The notes: generated by a model not told the origin, from the letters alone. 44,092 bases of DNA from Actinoplanes oryzae (GCF_030757795.1 NZ_JAUQWH010000068.1:1-44092), one strand, 5' to 3'; shown: positions 1 to 7,954, numbered from the stretch's first letter. Translations and numbers: made by a program.

Positions 1-836
1 AGGAGCTCGGCGCCGAGCTCGTCCCGATGGGTGACGGCGTCGGCGGGGGCGCCGGCGGTGAGGATGTCGTCCCAGGCGTAGACGGGGCGGCCCCGGGTCG
101 CGAGGTGGTCGGCGACGAAGGAGACGAACGGCGATATGTCCGAAGCGACCTCGTCGCCGCCGATGCCGATCAGCGGGGACGGGAAGATGTCGCACACGTG
201 GTCCAGGACCGCCCGGCAGAAGTCCATCGTGGACGGGTTGAGCGCGAGGGCGTGCGGCGAGATTCCCCAGGCGGTCATGACATCGCCCTCGAAACCGGGG
301 CTCAGCGCGGGGTAGGCGGCCAGCGCCGCCTGCATGTGCCCGGGCATGTCGACCTCGGGCACGATCGTGATGTGCCGGGCGGCGGCGTACGCGACCAGAG
401 CACGCAGGTCAGCGGTGCTGTAGAAGCCGCCGTGCGGGATGTCGTCGTACCGGCCGTGCTGCCGGGATCCGCGCATCGAGCGGGGCCGCCAGGCGCCGAC
501 CGAGGTCAGGCGCGGCCGGCCGGGCACGTCGATGCGCCAGCCCTGGTCGTCCGTGAGGTGCAGGTGCAGGACGTTGAGCTTGTGCATCGCCATGAGGTCG
601 AGGAAGCGCACCACGTCCGGGACCGGCATGAAGTGCCGCGCCACGTCGAGCATCACCCCGCGCCAGGCGAAGCGCGGCCCGTCTTCGATGCGGCCGGCGA
701 ACGAGGGCGGCAGCTGGCGCAACGTCTGCTGCGCGTAGAAGGCGCCAGCCGGCGAATCGGCGTGGATCGAGACCGAGCCGGAAATGTCCAGAATATAGCC
801 GCCCGGAGTGAAGGACCCCGACGGACGCGGGATCAA
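1..836 (-). CDS. GH20 beta-N-acetylhexosaminidase, 3' end outside window
   Basis: Removes terminal beta-linked N-acetylhexosamine residues from chito-oligosaccharides or glycan fragments. The visible 278 codons show the GH20 barrel: HLHLTDDQGW at residues 91-100, PEVDMPGHM at 160-168, and the catalytic Asp-Glu pair in GIGGDEV (D228, E229). The C-terminal part lies beyond base 1. The proposed start is a TTG that overlaps the stop of the upstream permease by 3 nt, so the gene is the last of a coupled four-gene operon. From that start the usual N-terminal GH20b domain (about 100-150 aa) is cut to some 40 aa: an IPRP-type opening runs almost directly into the GGYILDI and FYAQQTLRQL segments. No signal peptide is visible, so the enzyme probably acts in the cytoplasm on imported sugars. 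GH20 identity is secure; the start is less so. Confidence 0.9.
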   Translation of the reverse strand, partial: MIPRPSGSFTPGGYILDISGSVSIHADSPAGAFYAQQTLRQLPPSFAGRIEDGPRFAWRGVMLDVARHFMPVPDVVRFLDLMAMHKLNVLHLHLTDDQGWRIDVPGRPRLTSVGAWRPRSMRGSRQHGRYDDIPHGGFYSTADLRALVAYAAARHITIVPEVDMPGHMQAALAAYPALSPGFEGDVMTAWGISPHALALNPSTMDFCRAVLDHVCDIFPSPLIGIGGDEVASDISPFVSFVADHLATRGRPVYAWDDILTAGAPADAVTHRDELGAEL

Positions 837-1645
837 TCCTTCACCGCCCCGCCCAGGCCGGCGACCAGGCGCCGGCGGACGAGCAGGAAGAACACCAGCA
901 CCGGCAGCGTCATCAGCGTCGACGCGGCCATGATGGCGCCCCAGTCGTTCTGGTCCGGCTTGAAGAAGACCAGCAGGGCCATGGGCAGGGTCTGGTTGTC
1001 GGTCGCGCTGATGATGAAGGTACGGGCGAACAGGAAGTCGTTCCACGCGTGGATGAAGGAGAACACGCTCGTGGCGGCGAGGCCGGGCGCGACGAGCGGG
1101 AACAGGATCCGCCACAGGACGGTCAGCCGGGACGCCCCGTCGAGCTGCGCCGCCTCGTCGAGTTCGTCGGGCACCGCCGCCACGAAGCCGCGGAGCATCC
1201 AGATGGCGAAGGGCAGCGTGAACGCGGTGTGCACCAGCATCAGGGAGCCGAGCGTGTTGAGGGCGCCCAGGTCGCGTACGAGGAAGAAGAGCGGGATCGT
1301 CAGCGCCTCGACCGGCACCATCTGCGCGACGAGGAACAGCACCAGGACGGTCGTGCGCAGCCGGAAGCGGAACCGGGTGAGCGCCACGGCGGCGAGGAAG
1401 GCGAGTACGCCGGAGAGCACCACGACGACGAGGGCGACGAGGACGCTGTTGAGGAAGTAGCGGCCGAAGTCGTTGACGGCGAGAACCCGGCGGAAGGCGT
1501 CGAGCGACGGCGCCAGGGTCCACGGGCGCTGGTGCAGCGACTGGATCTCGCCGGCCGGCTTCACGGCGGCGAGGACCATCCAGTAGATCGGGAAGACGAC
1601 GGCCACGGCGATCGCCACGGCCACGGTGTCGAGAACGCGTTTCAC
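833..1645 (-). CDS. Carbohydrate ABC transporter permease (MalG type)
   Basis: Second inner-membrane subunit of a CUT1-family sugar importer, 270 aa, about six hydrophobic segments. The EAA loop that docks the ATPase reads DEAAQLDGASRLTVLWRIL about two-thirds along. The GTG start overlaps the stop of the preceding permease as GTGA, so translation is probably coupled. It sits between the MalF-type permease and the GH20 gene. No ATPase gene is in the operon; in actinomycetes such transporters commonly share an MsiK-type ATPase encoded elsewhere. The substrate is inferred to be an amino sugar or chito-oligosaccharide only from the GH20 neighbour. Confidence 0.93.
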   Translation of the reverse strand: MKRVLDTVAVAIAVAVVFPIYWMVLAAVKPAGEIQSLHQRPWTLAPSLDAFRRVLAVNDFGRYFLNSVLVALVVVVLSGVLAFLAAVALTRFRFRLRTTVLVLFLVAQMVPVEALTIPLFFLVRDLGALNTLGSLMLVHTAFTLPFAIWMLRGFVAAVPDELDEAAQLDGASRLTVLWRILFPLVAPGLAATSVFSFIHAWNDFLFARTFIISATDNQTLPMALLVFFKPDQNDWGAIMAASTLMTLPVLVFFLLVRRRLVAGLGGAVKD

Positions 1646-2517
1646 AGCGGCTCCCCCGAGCGGCGCAGGGTACGGAGATAGAGCAGCGTGACGGCGAGCA
1701 GGATCAGCATCGTCACGACGCCGATCGCCGAGCCGAGGCCGTACTCGCTGGAGGCGAACGCCTGCTGGTAGGCGTACACGTTGAGGGTGAGGTTCTGGCC
1801 CGCGAGGCCGCCGCCGCGGGTCATCACGTAGATCTGGGTGAAGATCTTGAAGTCCCAGATGATCGACTGGATGACGACGATCGCCAGCACCGGGCGCAGC
1901 ATCGGCACGAGGATCTGCCAGAAGGTACGCCAGGTGGTCGCGCCGTCCAGCGCCGCGGCCTCGACGACCGAGCCGGGGATCGCCGAGATGCCGGCGTAGA
2001 GCGTGACCATGACGAAGGGGAACGCCGCCCACACCACCGCCGCGCCGACCAGGGTGAAGGCGGACCACCGGCCGTAGAACCAGTTGTGGCCGTCGAGGCC
2101 GAGCAGCTGGTTGACGAAGCCGAGGTCGGTGTCGAAGAGGAACATCCACACGGTCGACCCGCTCACCGCCGGGACCGCCCACGCGGCCATCGCGGCGAGC
2201 GACAGCAGCAGGCGGGGGATCCGGCTGATGCGGGTGAGGAGTACGGCCAGCGCGGCCCCCACGGCCAGGGTCGCCACCACGCAGGCGGCGGCGAACCCGA
2301 CCGTGGCCAGCAGCACCGACCAGAACTGCCCGTCGCCCAGCAGCCGCGTGTAGTTGTCCGGGCCGACGAAGCGGGTCGGCTGCCCGCCGCTGACCTGCGC
2401 CTGCGTGAAGTCCAGCACCGAGATGAGCCCGAGCTGGTACATCGGGTACGCGAACAGCGCGGCCAGCACGATGCCGGCGGGCAGCAGCAACCACAGGGGC
2501 GTGAAACGCGATCTCAC
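1642..2517 (-). CDS. Carbohydrate ABC transporter permease (MalF type)
   Basis: First permease subunit of the CUT1 sugar importer, 291 aa. It starts with a hydrophobic segment right after a short basic N-terminus (VRSRFTPLWLLLPAG), followed by further membrane spans. The EAA motif is visible as EAAALDGATTWRTFWQIL about 90 residues from the C-terminus. The GTG start overlaps the TGA of the solute-binding protein gene, giving the same GTGA junction as the next gene in the operon. Both ends being coupled argues that the complex is made in fixed stoichiometry. Family assignment is firm; the sugar is not known from sequence. Confidence 0.93.
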   Translation of the reverse strand: MRSRFTPLWLLLPAGIVLAALFAYPMYQLGLISVLDFTQAQVSGGQPTRFVGPDNYTRLLGDGQFWSVLLATVGFAAACVVATLAVGAALAVLLTRISRIPRLLLSLAAMAAWAVPAVSGSTVWMFLFDTDLGFVNQLLGLDGHNWFYGRWSAFTLVGAAVVWAAFPFVMVTLYAGISAIPGSVVEAAALDGATTWRTFWQILVPMLRPVLAIVVIQSIIWDFKIFTQIYVMTRGGGLAGQNLTLNVYAYQQAFASSEYGLGSAIGVVTMLILLAVTLLYLRTLRRSGEPL

Positions 2518-3761
2518 TTCGTCAGGGCCGCGTCGATCTCGCGCGCGGCGTCCGCGGTGGCCTGGTCGACGGAGGCCTTGCCCGTCGCCACCTTCTCGAT
2601 CATCGTGGGCAGCACGGCGGACGAGTCGATCTTGCCCCAGCCCGGGTCGAGCGGCACGAACTTGGTGCCCGCGGCGATCGTGTCCAGGAACGGCTTGACG
2701 AACGGGTCCTTGCCGGCGATCTCGTCGCTCGCGGACTTCAGCGTCGGCAGGTTGCCCATGGCGTCGTACATCTTGGACTGGTACTTCTTGCTCGCCAGCA
2801 GGGTGAGGAAGTCCGCGGCCAGGGCCGGGCGCTGCGCGTTCTTCATGATGCCGAGGTTGTTGCCGCCCGCGAAGGCCGGGGCGACCGAGCCGGCCGCGAC
2901 GCCGGGCAGCGGCACGACGGCGTACTTGCCCTTGGCCACGCCCGCGTCCACGGCCGCCCGGTTGAAGTTGCCGAGGATGCCCATCGCGGCCTTGCCGCTC
3001 GCGAAGAGGTCCACGGTCTTGCCGCCGGTCAGGTCCGCGCACTGCTGCGGCGGGCAGTTGTCCGGCGCGATCAGATCCGTGTACGCCTTCAGCCCGGCCC
3101 GCGCCGGCGCCGAGTCGATGTCCGTGATCTCGCCGCCGTTCGCCCACACGAAGGGCATCGCCGCGTACGTGTACTTGCCGCCGACCGCGATCCCGAAGAG
3201 GTCCGGCTTCTTCTCCCGGATCGTCCGGGCCGTCGAGGTGACCTCGGCGAGCGTGGCGGGCGGCTTCAGCCCGAGCTCCTGAAACAGGTCGGTGCGGTAG
3301 TAGAGGGCGCGCACGCCGAGGTACCACGGGACGCCGAGCAGGGTGCCCTCGTAGGTCGCGCTGGCCCTCGCGTCGGCGGTCAGGTCGGCGTCCGCGAGCG
3401 CGCCGACGTCGGCCAGGCCGCCCGCGGCCGCGTACTCCGGAAGGTCGGTGTTGCCGTATTCGACGACGTCCGGCGCGCTGCCCGGATCGTTGAACGCGCC
3501 CTTGAAGCGTTCGCTGCGGGTGTCGACGGCGATGTACTGGACGTCGACGCTCGTGTCCGGGTGGCTCGCCGTGAACTCCGCGATCGCCTCCTGGACGACC
3601 TTCTCCTTGGGCGCCCGGTTCGGCTCGTCGAAGAGCCAGACCTTGAGCGTTCCGGTACGGGCGCCGCCGTCCGACGGCGCATCCGACGGTGACGAGGTCG
3701 ACGGGGCACAGGCGGTGAGCGTGAGAGCGAGGGCCGCGGCCGTCGCCAGGCGGAGTTTCAT
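2514..3761 (-). CDS. Sugar ABC transporter solute-binding lipoprotein
   Basis: Extracytoplasmic receptor of the ABC importer, 415 aa. The N-terminus MKLRLATAA is followed by a hydrophobic stretch and the lipobox LTAC, with Cys18 as the lipidated residue, then a Ser/Pro/Asp-rich linker. The body is a type-1 family (SBP_bac_1) solute-binding protein, with KVWLFDEPN near the mature N-terminus and a PFVWANGGEI segment mid-protein. The ATG start has an AGGAG Shine-Dalgarno about 8 nt upstream. It is the first gene of the operon lipoprotein-permease-permease-GH20. The 96-bp region ahead of it holds a candidate promoter and an operator shared with the divergent regulator region at 5050-5075. Substrate specificity cannot be read from the sequence; chitobiose or GlcNAc-type sugars are a guess from the GH20 partner. 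Confidence 0.95.
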   Translation of the reverse strand: MKLRLATAAALALTLTACAPSTSSPSDAPSDGGARTGTLKVWLFDEPNRAPKEKVVQEAIAEFTASHPDTSVDVQYIAVDTRSERFKGAFNDPGSAPDVVEYGNTDLPEYAAAGGLADVGALADADLTADARASATYEGTLLGVPWYLGVRALYYRTDLFQELGLKPPATLAEVTSTARTIREKKPDLFGIAVGGKYTYAAMPFVWANGGEITDIDSAPARAGLKAYTDLIAPDNCPPQQCADLTGGKTVDLFASGKAAMGILGNFNRAAVDAGVAKGKYAVVPLPGVAAGSVAPAFAGGNNLGIMKNAQRPALAADFLTLLASKKYQSKMYDAMGNLPTLKSASDEIAGKDPFVKPFLDTIAAGTKFVPLDPGWGKIDSSAVLPTMIEKVATGKASVDQATADAAREIDAALTK

Positions 3762-3774
3762 GAGGGCACTCCTG

Positions 3775-3800
3775 ACGAACTATGTTCGTAAGTGGTTCGT
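3775..3800 (-). promoter_or_regulatory. Candidate operator of the sugar operon (shared motif)
   Basis: On the minus strand 3800-3784 reads ACGAACCACTTACGAAC, matching 5051-5067 on the plus strand at 16 of 17 positions. It forms two copies, 11 bp apart (one helical turn), of the core ACGAAC. The plus strand also has a perfect inverted repeat, ACGAAC-TAT-GTTCGT, at 3775-3789. The element lies between the predicted promoter and the ribosome-binding site of the lipoprotein gene, a position suited to repression. The regulator at 5091-6389 is the obvious candidate ligand. Confidence 0.7.
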
Positions 3801-3816
3801 TGCTTGGGGTGCCCTC

Positions 3817-3845
3817 ACTGTCCTGGCCGGACCGGCGATCGTCAA
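3817..3845 (-). promoter_or_regulatory. Candidate promoter of the sugar ABC operon
   Basis: Minus-strand TTGACG (3845-3840), a 17-bp spacer and GACAGT (3822-3817). The -35 is a near match to the vegetative consensus; the -10 is weak. Predicted initiation near 3810 puts the shared operator immediately downstream, the same geometry as at the regulator promoter (5010-5038). Confidence 0.4.
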
Positions 3846-3857
3846 GGCTCAATCGCG

Positions 3858-4997
3858 TCAGAAATAGGTGTGCAACACGTCCACAACGACGTCGGCATCG
3901 TCCGCCACAGGGATGTAACGCCACTTGTCGAAAGCCGTGCACGGGTGCGACAACCCGAAGCGGACCAGGTCACCGACGGCGAGCGAGTCGGTCCGGACGT
4001 ACGTGTGGTGGTCGTTGAGCCGGACCACCTCCCCCGCCGCGGTGACCGGCAGCCCCTCGTCGAAGGGTGCGTCCCGCTTGCCCATGCCGACGATCGCCAG
4101 CCCCGGCTCCGGAGTGGACAGCACCTGCGCGTGGAGCTCCAGCCCGGCCGTCAGCGACCCCTCGGCGACCCGGTTGAACGGCGTCCGCTCGCGGTAGAAG
4201 CCCTCGTCGTGGGTGACCGACGCGCCGCTGCGGAGCACCGCGCGGACCGTGTGCCCGGGCAGCCACTGGCCCTCGAGCGCGGCGACGACCCGGTCGAACC
4301 ACGCGCTGCCCCCGGCCGAGACGATCACCTCGGCCGGCAGCCGGTCCGCGATCGCGTGCACGGCCTCGACCTGCAGCGCGAGGAACGCGTCGACCTCCTC
4401 GGCCGTCCTCAGGGCGCCTTCGTACGCCGTGACGCCGACCGGGTTGCGCGCGGCCCGGGCGACAGACACGACGTCGGCGACGGTACGACACCCCGTGCGC
4501 CCGCCGCGGTGTCCGACCTCGATGAGCACGGGCAGGTCGCCGGCTGCCTCGGCGGCCGGGACCGAGTCGACCTGGACGAGGACCTCCCAGCCCTTCCGCG
4601 ACTCCGCAGCGAGCCAGCGCAGGGCCGTCGGGTCGAGCACCTCGTTGGCGATCAGCACCCGCGGTACGCCGAGGCGCCGCAGCACCAGGGCCTGGTTGGC
4701 GGTCGCGGCCGTCTGCGCCCACGCGCCCGCGGCCAGCTGCGCCTCGAGCAGGCTCGGGGCCATCGACGTCTTGGCGTGCGGGGCGAACGAGAAGCCGTGC
4801 CGCCGGGCGTACTCCGCCATGGTCGCGATGTTGGCCCGGACCGCCGAGTCGCGCACGACCAGCAGCGGCCACGTGAACGAGCCGTCGAAGAGCGTGTGCT
4901 TCGCGGCCACGAAGTCGCGGACGCTCACCTCGCCCTCGGGCTGCCAGAAGCCCTTGGCGCGCCAGTCGATCGTCGCCTCAGGAATGTCCAGAATCAT
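3858..4997 (-). CDS. PLP-dependent amino acid deaminase, D-serine dehydratase/D-threonine aldolase-like (fold type III)
   Basis: A 379-aa cytoplasmic enzyme of the alanine-racemase-barrel (fold type III) class. PHAKTSM places the PLP Schiff-base lysine at K76. A C-terminal SHPC (H351, C353) is the His-x-Cys zinc pair known from eukaryotic-type D-serine dehydratases and D-threonine aldolases. The likely reaction is elimination or deamination of a D-beta-hydroxy-amino acid such as D-Ser or D-Thr, giving an enamine/imine that RidA then hydrolyses. The ATG has an AAGGGAGG Shine-Dalgarno. It is divergent from the regulator-amidohydrolase-RidA operon and separated from it by 93 bp containing the repeated operator. 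Aldolase and dehydratase activities cannot be told apart from sequence. Confidence 0.85.
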   Translation of the reverse strand: MILDIPEATIDWRAKGFWQPEGEVSVRDFVAAKHTLFDGSFTWPLLVVRDSAVRANIATMAEYARRHGFSFAPHAKTSMAPSLLEAQLAAGAWAQTAATANQALVLRRLGVPRVLIANEVLDPTALRWLAAESRKGWEVLVQVDSVPAAEAAGDLPVLIEVGHRGGRTGCRTVADVVSVARAARNPVGVTAYEGALRTAEEVDAFLALQVEAVHAIADRLPAEVIVSAGGSAWFDRVVAALEGQWLPGHTVRAVLRSGASVTHDEGFYRERTPFNRVAEGSLTAGLELHAQVLSTPEPGLAIVGMGKRDAPFDEGLPVTAAGEVVRLNDHHTYVRTDSLAVGDLVRFGLSHPCTAFDKWRYIPVADDADVVVDVLHTYF

Positions 4998-5009
4998 GCG
5001 GGGCCTCCC

Positions 5010-5038
5010 TTGACCGCCTTCGCGCTTTCGCGCATTGT
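5010..5038 (+). promoter_or_regulatory. Candidate promoter of the regulator-amidohydrolase operon
   Basis: TTGACC (5010-5015), 17-bp spacer, CATTGT (5033-5038). Initiation near 5045 would place the tandem operator at 5050-5075 just downstream of the start site, consistent with autorepression. Confidence 0.5.
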
Positions 5039-5049
5039 GTGGAAGCTAC

Positions 5050-5075
5050 TACGGACCACTTACGAACCACTACGG
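5050..5075 (+). promoter_or_regulatory. Candidate operator: tandem 11-bp repeats in the divergent promoter region
   Basis: TACGGACCACT (5050-5060) is followed directly by TACGAACCACT (5061-5071) and a partial third unit, ACGG. Positions 5051-5067 match the element upstream of the sugar operon at 16/17 bases and in the same orientation relative to transcription. It lies between the deaminase gene and the regulator gene, so one protein could control both directions. Confidence 0.72.
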
Positions 5076-5090
5076 TGCAGGGAGACGAGT

Positions 5091-6389
5091 GTGCCCGCGG
5101 CGATGACGATCGGCCTCGTGCTGCACGCCGGGCATCGCGCCCGCTTCGAGGAGGCGGCCCGCACGCTGACCGGGGTGACGTTCGCGTGGACGGTGTACGA
5201 GCGGGAGGACCAGATCCGCGACCGGGTCGCCGGCCTGCTCGCCGCCGGGCCGCTCGACGGGCTGCTGCTCGGCCTCGTCCCGTACGCGCGGTGCCGTGAC
5301 CTGCTCCCCGCCGACCTGCCGGTGTCCGTCACCCGCTCGGCCGCGCTCGACCTGGCCCTCGCCTGGTCGCGGGCCCGCGGCAACGGCTGGCCGGCCACCC
5401 CGGTCAGCATCGACACGTTCACGCAGGAGACGGTGGACGAGGTCGCCACGGCGCTCGACCTGGACCACGGCGCGATCGCGTGCCTGCCGTTCGACCCGGA
5501 GCAGCCCATCGCCGACGTGGTCGCCTTCCACCGGGCGGCGCTCGCCGAGAGCCGCGCCCCGTACGTGATCAGCGTCCGCACCGGCGTGGCCGCCGCGCTC
5601 GACGGGCAGGTGGCCGTGCTCAACGCGCTCGCCACCCCGGGGACGATCCGCGCCGACCTGCACGAGCTCGCGTCGCGCGTGCGCAACAAGCAGGCCGACG
5701 GGCAGCGCTTCGCCGCCGGCATCTTCCTGGTGGCGCCGGGCGCCGACGTCGACCGGGCGCGGGTCGGGCTGCACCACCTGCTGCTCAACACCCCCGAGTT
5801 CGCGGACGCGTGGATCGACAACCGCGGGCGCCGGGGCGTCGTCGTGTTCGCCCACGCGCGGCTGTTCGAGGCGGTCACGCACCGGTGGGTGACGCTGCCG
5901 GTGCTGGCCGAGGCGCGGGAGACCCTGGGCGTACGGGCGGTGGCGGGCTTCGGGCTCGGGGCGTCCGCCCGGCTGTCCGTGGCGCTCGCCGAGCGGGCCG
6001 CCACGCGCGCCGAGCAGGACGCCGATCCGGGCGCGTACCTCATCTCGGACAACGGCATGATGATCGGGCCGATGGGGGCGTCCGGGGCGCCGCTCGCCTA
6101 CACCTACCGCGAGCACGGCGGCATCGAGGCGCTCGCCGGCCGGGTCGGGCTCAGCCCCGCCACGCTGTCGCGGCTCGCCGCCATCGAACGTACGCTCGCG
6201 GGCCGGCCGGTCTCCCCCAGCGACCTCGCCCGGTCGCTGGGGATCACCGACCCGAGCGGGCGGCGGCTGATCCGCAAGCTCAGCTCGTCCGCCCTCGCCG
6301 TCGACGACGGCAGCTCCCAGCTGCACCGCAAGGGCCGGCCGACGCGCCTCTACCGGCTGGCCATCACCGCGGCCCTGGACACCCCATGA
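5091..6389 (+). CDS. Winged-helix transcriptional regulator with large N-terminal ligand-like domain
   Basis: A 432-aa protein. The GTG at 5091 is chosen because AGGGAG lies 6 nt upstream; the in-frame ATG at 5103 would be 18 nt away. The first roughly 300 residues form an alternating alpha/beta domain (MTIGLVLHAGHRARF near the start), resembling a sensory or periplasmic-binding-like fold. A helix-turn-helix is visible near the C-terminus (SPSDLARSLGITDPSGRRLI), followed by a basic wing with RKGRPTRLYRL. Its stop overlaps the amidohydrolase ATG (ATGA), so it is co-transcribed with the catabolic genes. It probably senses an intermediate of this pathway and binds the 11-bp repeats. I do not recognise the exact family. 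Confidence 0.75.
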   Translation: MPAAMTIGLVLHAGHRARFEEAARTLTGVTFAWTVYEREDQIRDRVAGLLAAGPLDGLLLGLVPYARCRDLLPADLPVSVTRSAALDLALAWSRARGNGWPATPVSIDTFTQETVDEVATALDLDHGAIACLPFDPEQPIADVVAFHRAALAESRAPYVISVRTGVAAALDGQVAVLNALATPGTIRADLHELASRVRNKQADGQRFAAGIFLVAPGADVDRARVGLHHLLLNTPEFADAWIDNRGRRGVVVFAHARLFEAVTHRWVTLPVLAEARETLGVRAVAGFGLGASARLSVALAERAATRAEQDADPGAYLISDNGMMIGPMGASGAPLAYTYREHGGIEALAGRVGLSPATLSRLAAIERTLAGRPVSPSDLARSLGITDPSGRRLIRKLSSSALAVDDGSSQLHRKGRPTRLYRLAITAALDTP

Positions 6390-7567
6390 GGTACGACCTG
6401 GTGCTGCGCGGCGGCTCCCCCGGCGGCGACCTCGCCGTCCACGACGGACTCGTCGCGGCGACCGGTCCCGGGCTGGACGGCGCGGTGGTGCACGACGTGC
6501 GGGGGCTGCTCGTGACGCCGGGGCTGATCGACCTGCACACGCATGTGGGGCCCGGCTACTGGGGGATCGATCCGGCGCCTCTCGCGTGGCGTACCGGGGT
6601 GACGACGTGGGTGGACGCGGGGTCGACCGGCGCCTTCACCCTCAACGGTTTCCCGGCCCGGGATGTCCGGACGCCCGTGTTGCTGAACATCTCCGCGATC
6701 GGGCTGGCCGGGCGTACCGGGGAGAGCCGGGACCTGGCCCACTGCGACGTGGGGCTGGCGATCGAGACCGTGCGCGCGCATCGGGACAGGGTGCGGGGCA
6801 TCAAGGTACGCATCGACCGGGAGACGGTCGGCGACAACGGCATCGAGCCGCTGCGCCGGGGTCTGCGCGTCGCGGAGGCGTGCGGCATCCCGGTCATGGT
6901 CCACATCGGAGCGGCGCCGCCCGCGGTCGACGAGGTGCTCGACGTGCTGCGGCCCGGCGACATCGTCACGCACTGCGCCTCGGGCATCGCGTCGCCGTCC
7001 GGGCCGGCGCTCGCCGCCGCCGTGGACCGGGGCGTGCTGATGGACATCGGGCACGGGTCCGGGGGGTTCGCCTTCGACGTGGCCGCCGCTCAGCTGGCGG
7101 CGGGGCTCCGGCCGTACACCGTCTCGACGGATCTCCACGCACGGTCGCTGCACGGGCCCGTCTTCGACCTGCCCACCACCATGGCCAAGCTCCTCGCCCT
7201 CGGCGTCGCCCTGCCGGACGTGCTCGCGGCCGTGACGACGCACCCGGCCCGCGCGCTGGGGCTGCCGGGCGGCTCGCTCGACGTGGGGGCGCCGGCCGAC
7301 ATCGCCGTCTTCCGGGTCGAGGAGGGCTCCTTCGAGCTGGTCGACGCGCACCGCCAGGTCCGGCGGTCGCCGCTGCGACTGGTCAACGAGGCCACCTATG
7401 TCGGCGGGCGCCTGCTGCCACCCGTCCTGCCCGGCCCGGTGCCGCCGTGGGTGCCGCTGACAGACGCGCAGCGGGCCGCCCTGGCCCGCCGCGAGCACGA
7501 CCTCCGCACCCTGCTGTCCGCGCCGCTGGTGGGCGTGGACGGCCTGGCCGAACAGTTTCCCCGATAG
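6386..7567 (+). CDS. Amidohydrolase/deacetylase family metallohydrolase (cog3964-like)
   Basis: A 393-aa binuclear metal-dependent hydrolase of the amidohydrolase superfamily, often mis-annotated as dihydroorotase. The full ligand set is visible: HTH at 51-53, the carboxylated lysine K140 in GIKVRI, H173 in VMVHIG, H196 in VTHC, and catalytic D249 in STDLHA. Studied cog3964 members hydrolyse acetyl esters or amides of (R)-2-hydroxy or D-amino acids. Here it would release the D-amino acid used by the deaminase at 3858-4997. The ATG overlaps the regulator stop. A short tail follows the barrel. Superfamily and metal site are firm; the substrate is inference. Confidence 0.88.
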   Translation: MRYDLVLRGGSPGGDLAVHDGLVAATGPGLDGAVVHDVRGLLVTPGLIDLHTHVGPGYWGIDPAPLAWRTGVTTWVDAGSTGAFTLNGFPARDVRTPVLLNISAIGLAGRTGESRDLAHCDVGLAIETVRAHRDRVRGIKVRIDRETVGDNGIEPLRRGLRVAEACGIPVMVHIGAAPPAVDEVLDVLRPGDIVTHCASGIASPSGPALAAAVDRGVLMDIGHGSGGFAFDVAAAQLAAGLRPYTVSTDLHARSLHGPVFDLPTTMAKLLALGVALPDVLAAVTTHPARALGLPGGSLDVGAPADIAVFRVEEGSFELVDAHRQVRRSPLRLVNEATYVGGRLLPPVLPGPVPPWVPLTDAQRAALARREHDLRTLLSAPLVGVDGLAEQFPR

Positions 7568-7570
7568 GAT
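7565..7570 (+). promoter_or_regulatory. Possible -10 hexamer for a leaderless ridA transcript
   Basis: TAGGAT ends 6 nt before the ridA ATG and overlaps the amidohydrolase stop codon. The same bases (TAGGA) could instead act as a Shine-Dalgarno within the operon, so an internal promoter is only a possibility. Confidence 0.3.
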
Positions 7571-7576
7571 CTTGAG

Positions 7577-7954
7577 ATGCCCAAACGCGCTGTCCAAGCC
7601 CCGAACGCCGCCCCCGCAGGCGGACCCTACTCGAAGGCCGTCGTCGCCGGCGACACCATCTATCTCGCCGGGTGCGTGCCCGCCCTGCCCGACGGCACCC
7701 GGGTCACCGGCAGCTTCGCCGAGCAGGCCCACGCGGCCTTCCGCAACCTCGCCGCCGTGGCCGAGGCCGCCGGAGCCTCGCTCGACGACGCCGTCCGGGT
7801 CGGGGTCTACCTGCGCGACTTCGGGGACTTCGCGGAGATGAACCAGATCTACGCCGAGTACATCAAGGGCGACGATCTGCCCGTACGCACGACGCTGCCG
7901 GTGCCGCTCGTCGGCTTCGACATCGAGATCGACGCGGTCCTCTACGTGGGCTGA
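7577..7954 (+). CDS. RidA family enamine/imine deaminase
   Basis: A 125-aa RidA (YjgF/YER057c/UK114) protein. Canonical members form trimers and hydrolyse 2-aminoacrylate and related imines to keto acids and ammonia. The catalytic Arg is present as R104 in PVRTTLPVP, with the GGPYSKAVVAGDTIYLAG opening typical of the family. It follows the amidohydrolase by 9 nt. Its job here is probably to deal with the reactive enamine made by the divergent PLP deaminase. The last 13 nt overlap the 3' end of the opposite-strand gene. Confidence 0.92.
   Translation: MPKRAVQAPNAAPAGGPYSKAVVAGDTIYLAGCVPALPDGTRVTGSFAEQAHAAFRNLAAVAEAAGASLDDAVRVGVYLRDFGDFAEMNQIYAEYIKGDDLPVRTTLPVPLVGFDIEIDAVLYVG

Noticed and set aside
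27..1460. A 477-codon plus-strand open frame over the GH20 and permease genes
   Set aside because: The translation is Arg/Gly/Val-rich without family features, and the minus-strand genes match GH20 and MalG clearly. It is an antisense shadow caused by high GC.
3792..5090. N-terminal extension of the 5091-6389 regulator into an 865-codon frame
   Set aside because: The extra 430 codons lie antisense to the deaminase and run through its promoter and operator. A GTG with a good Shine-Dalgarno exists at 5091.
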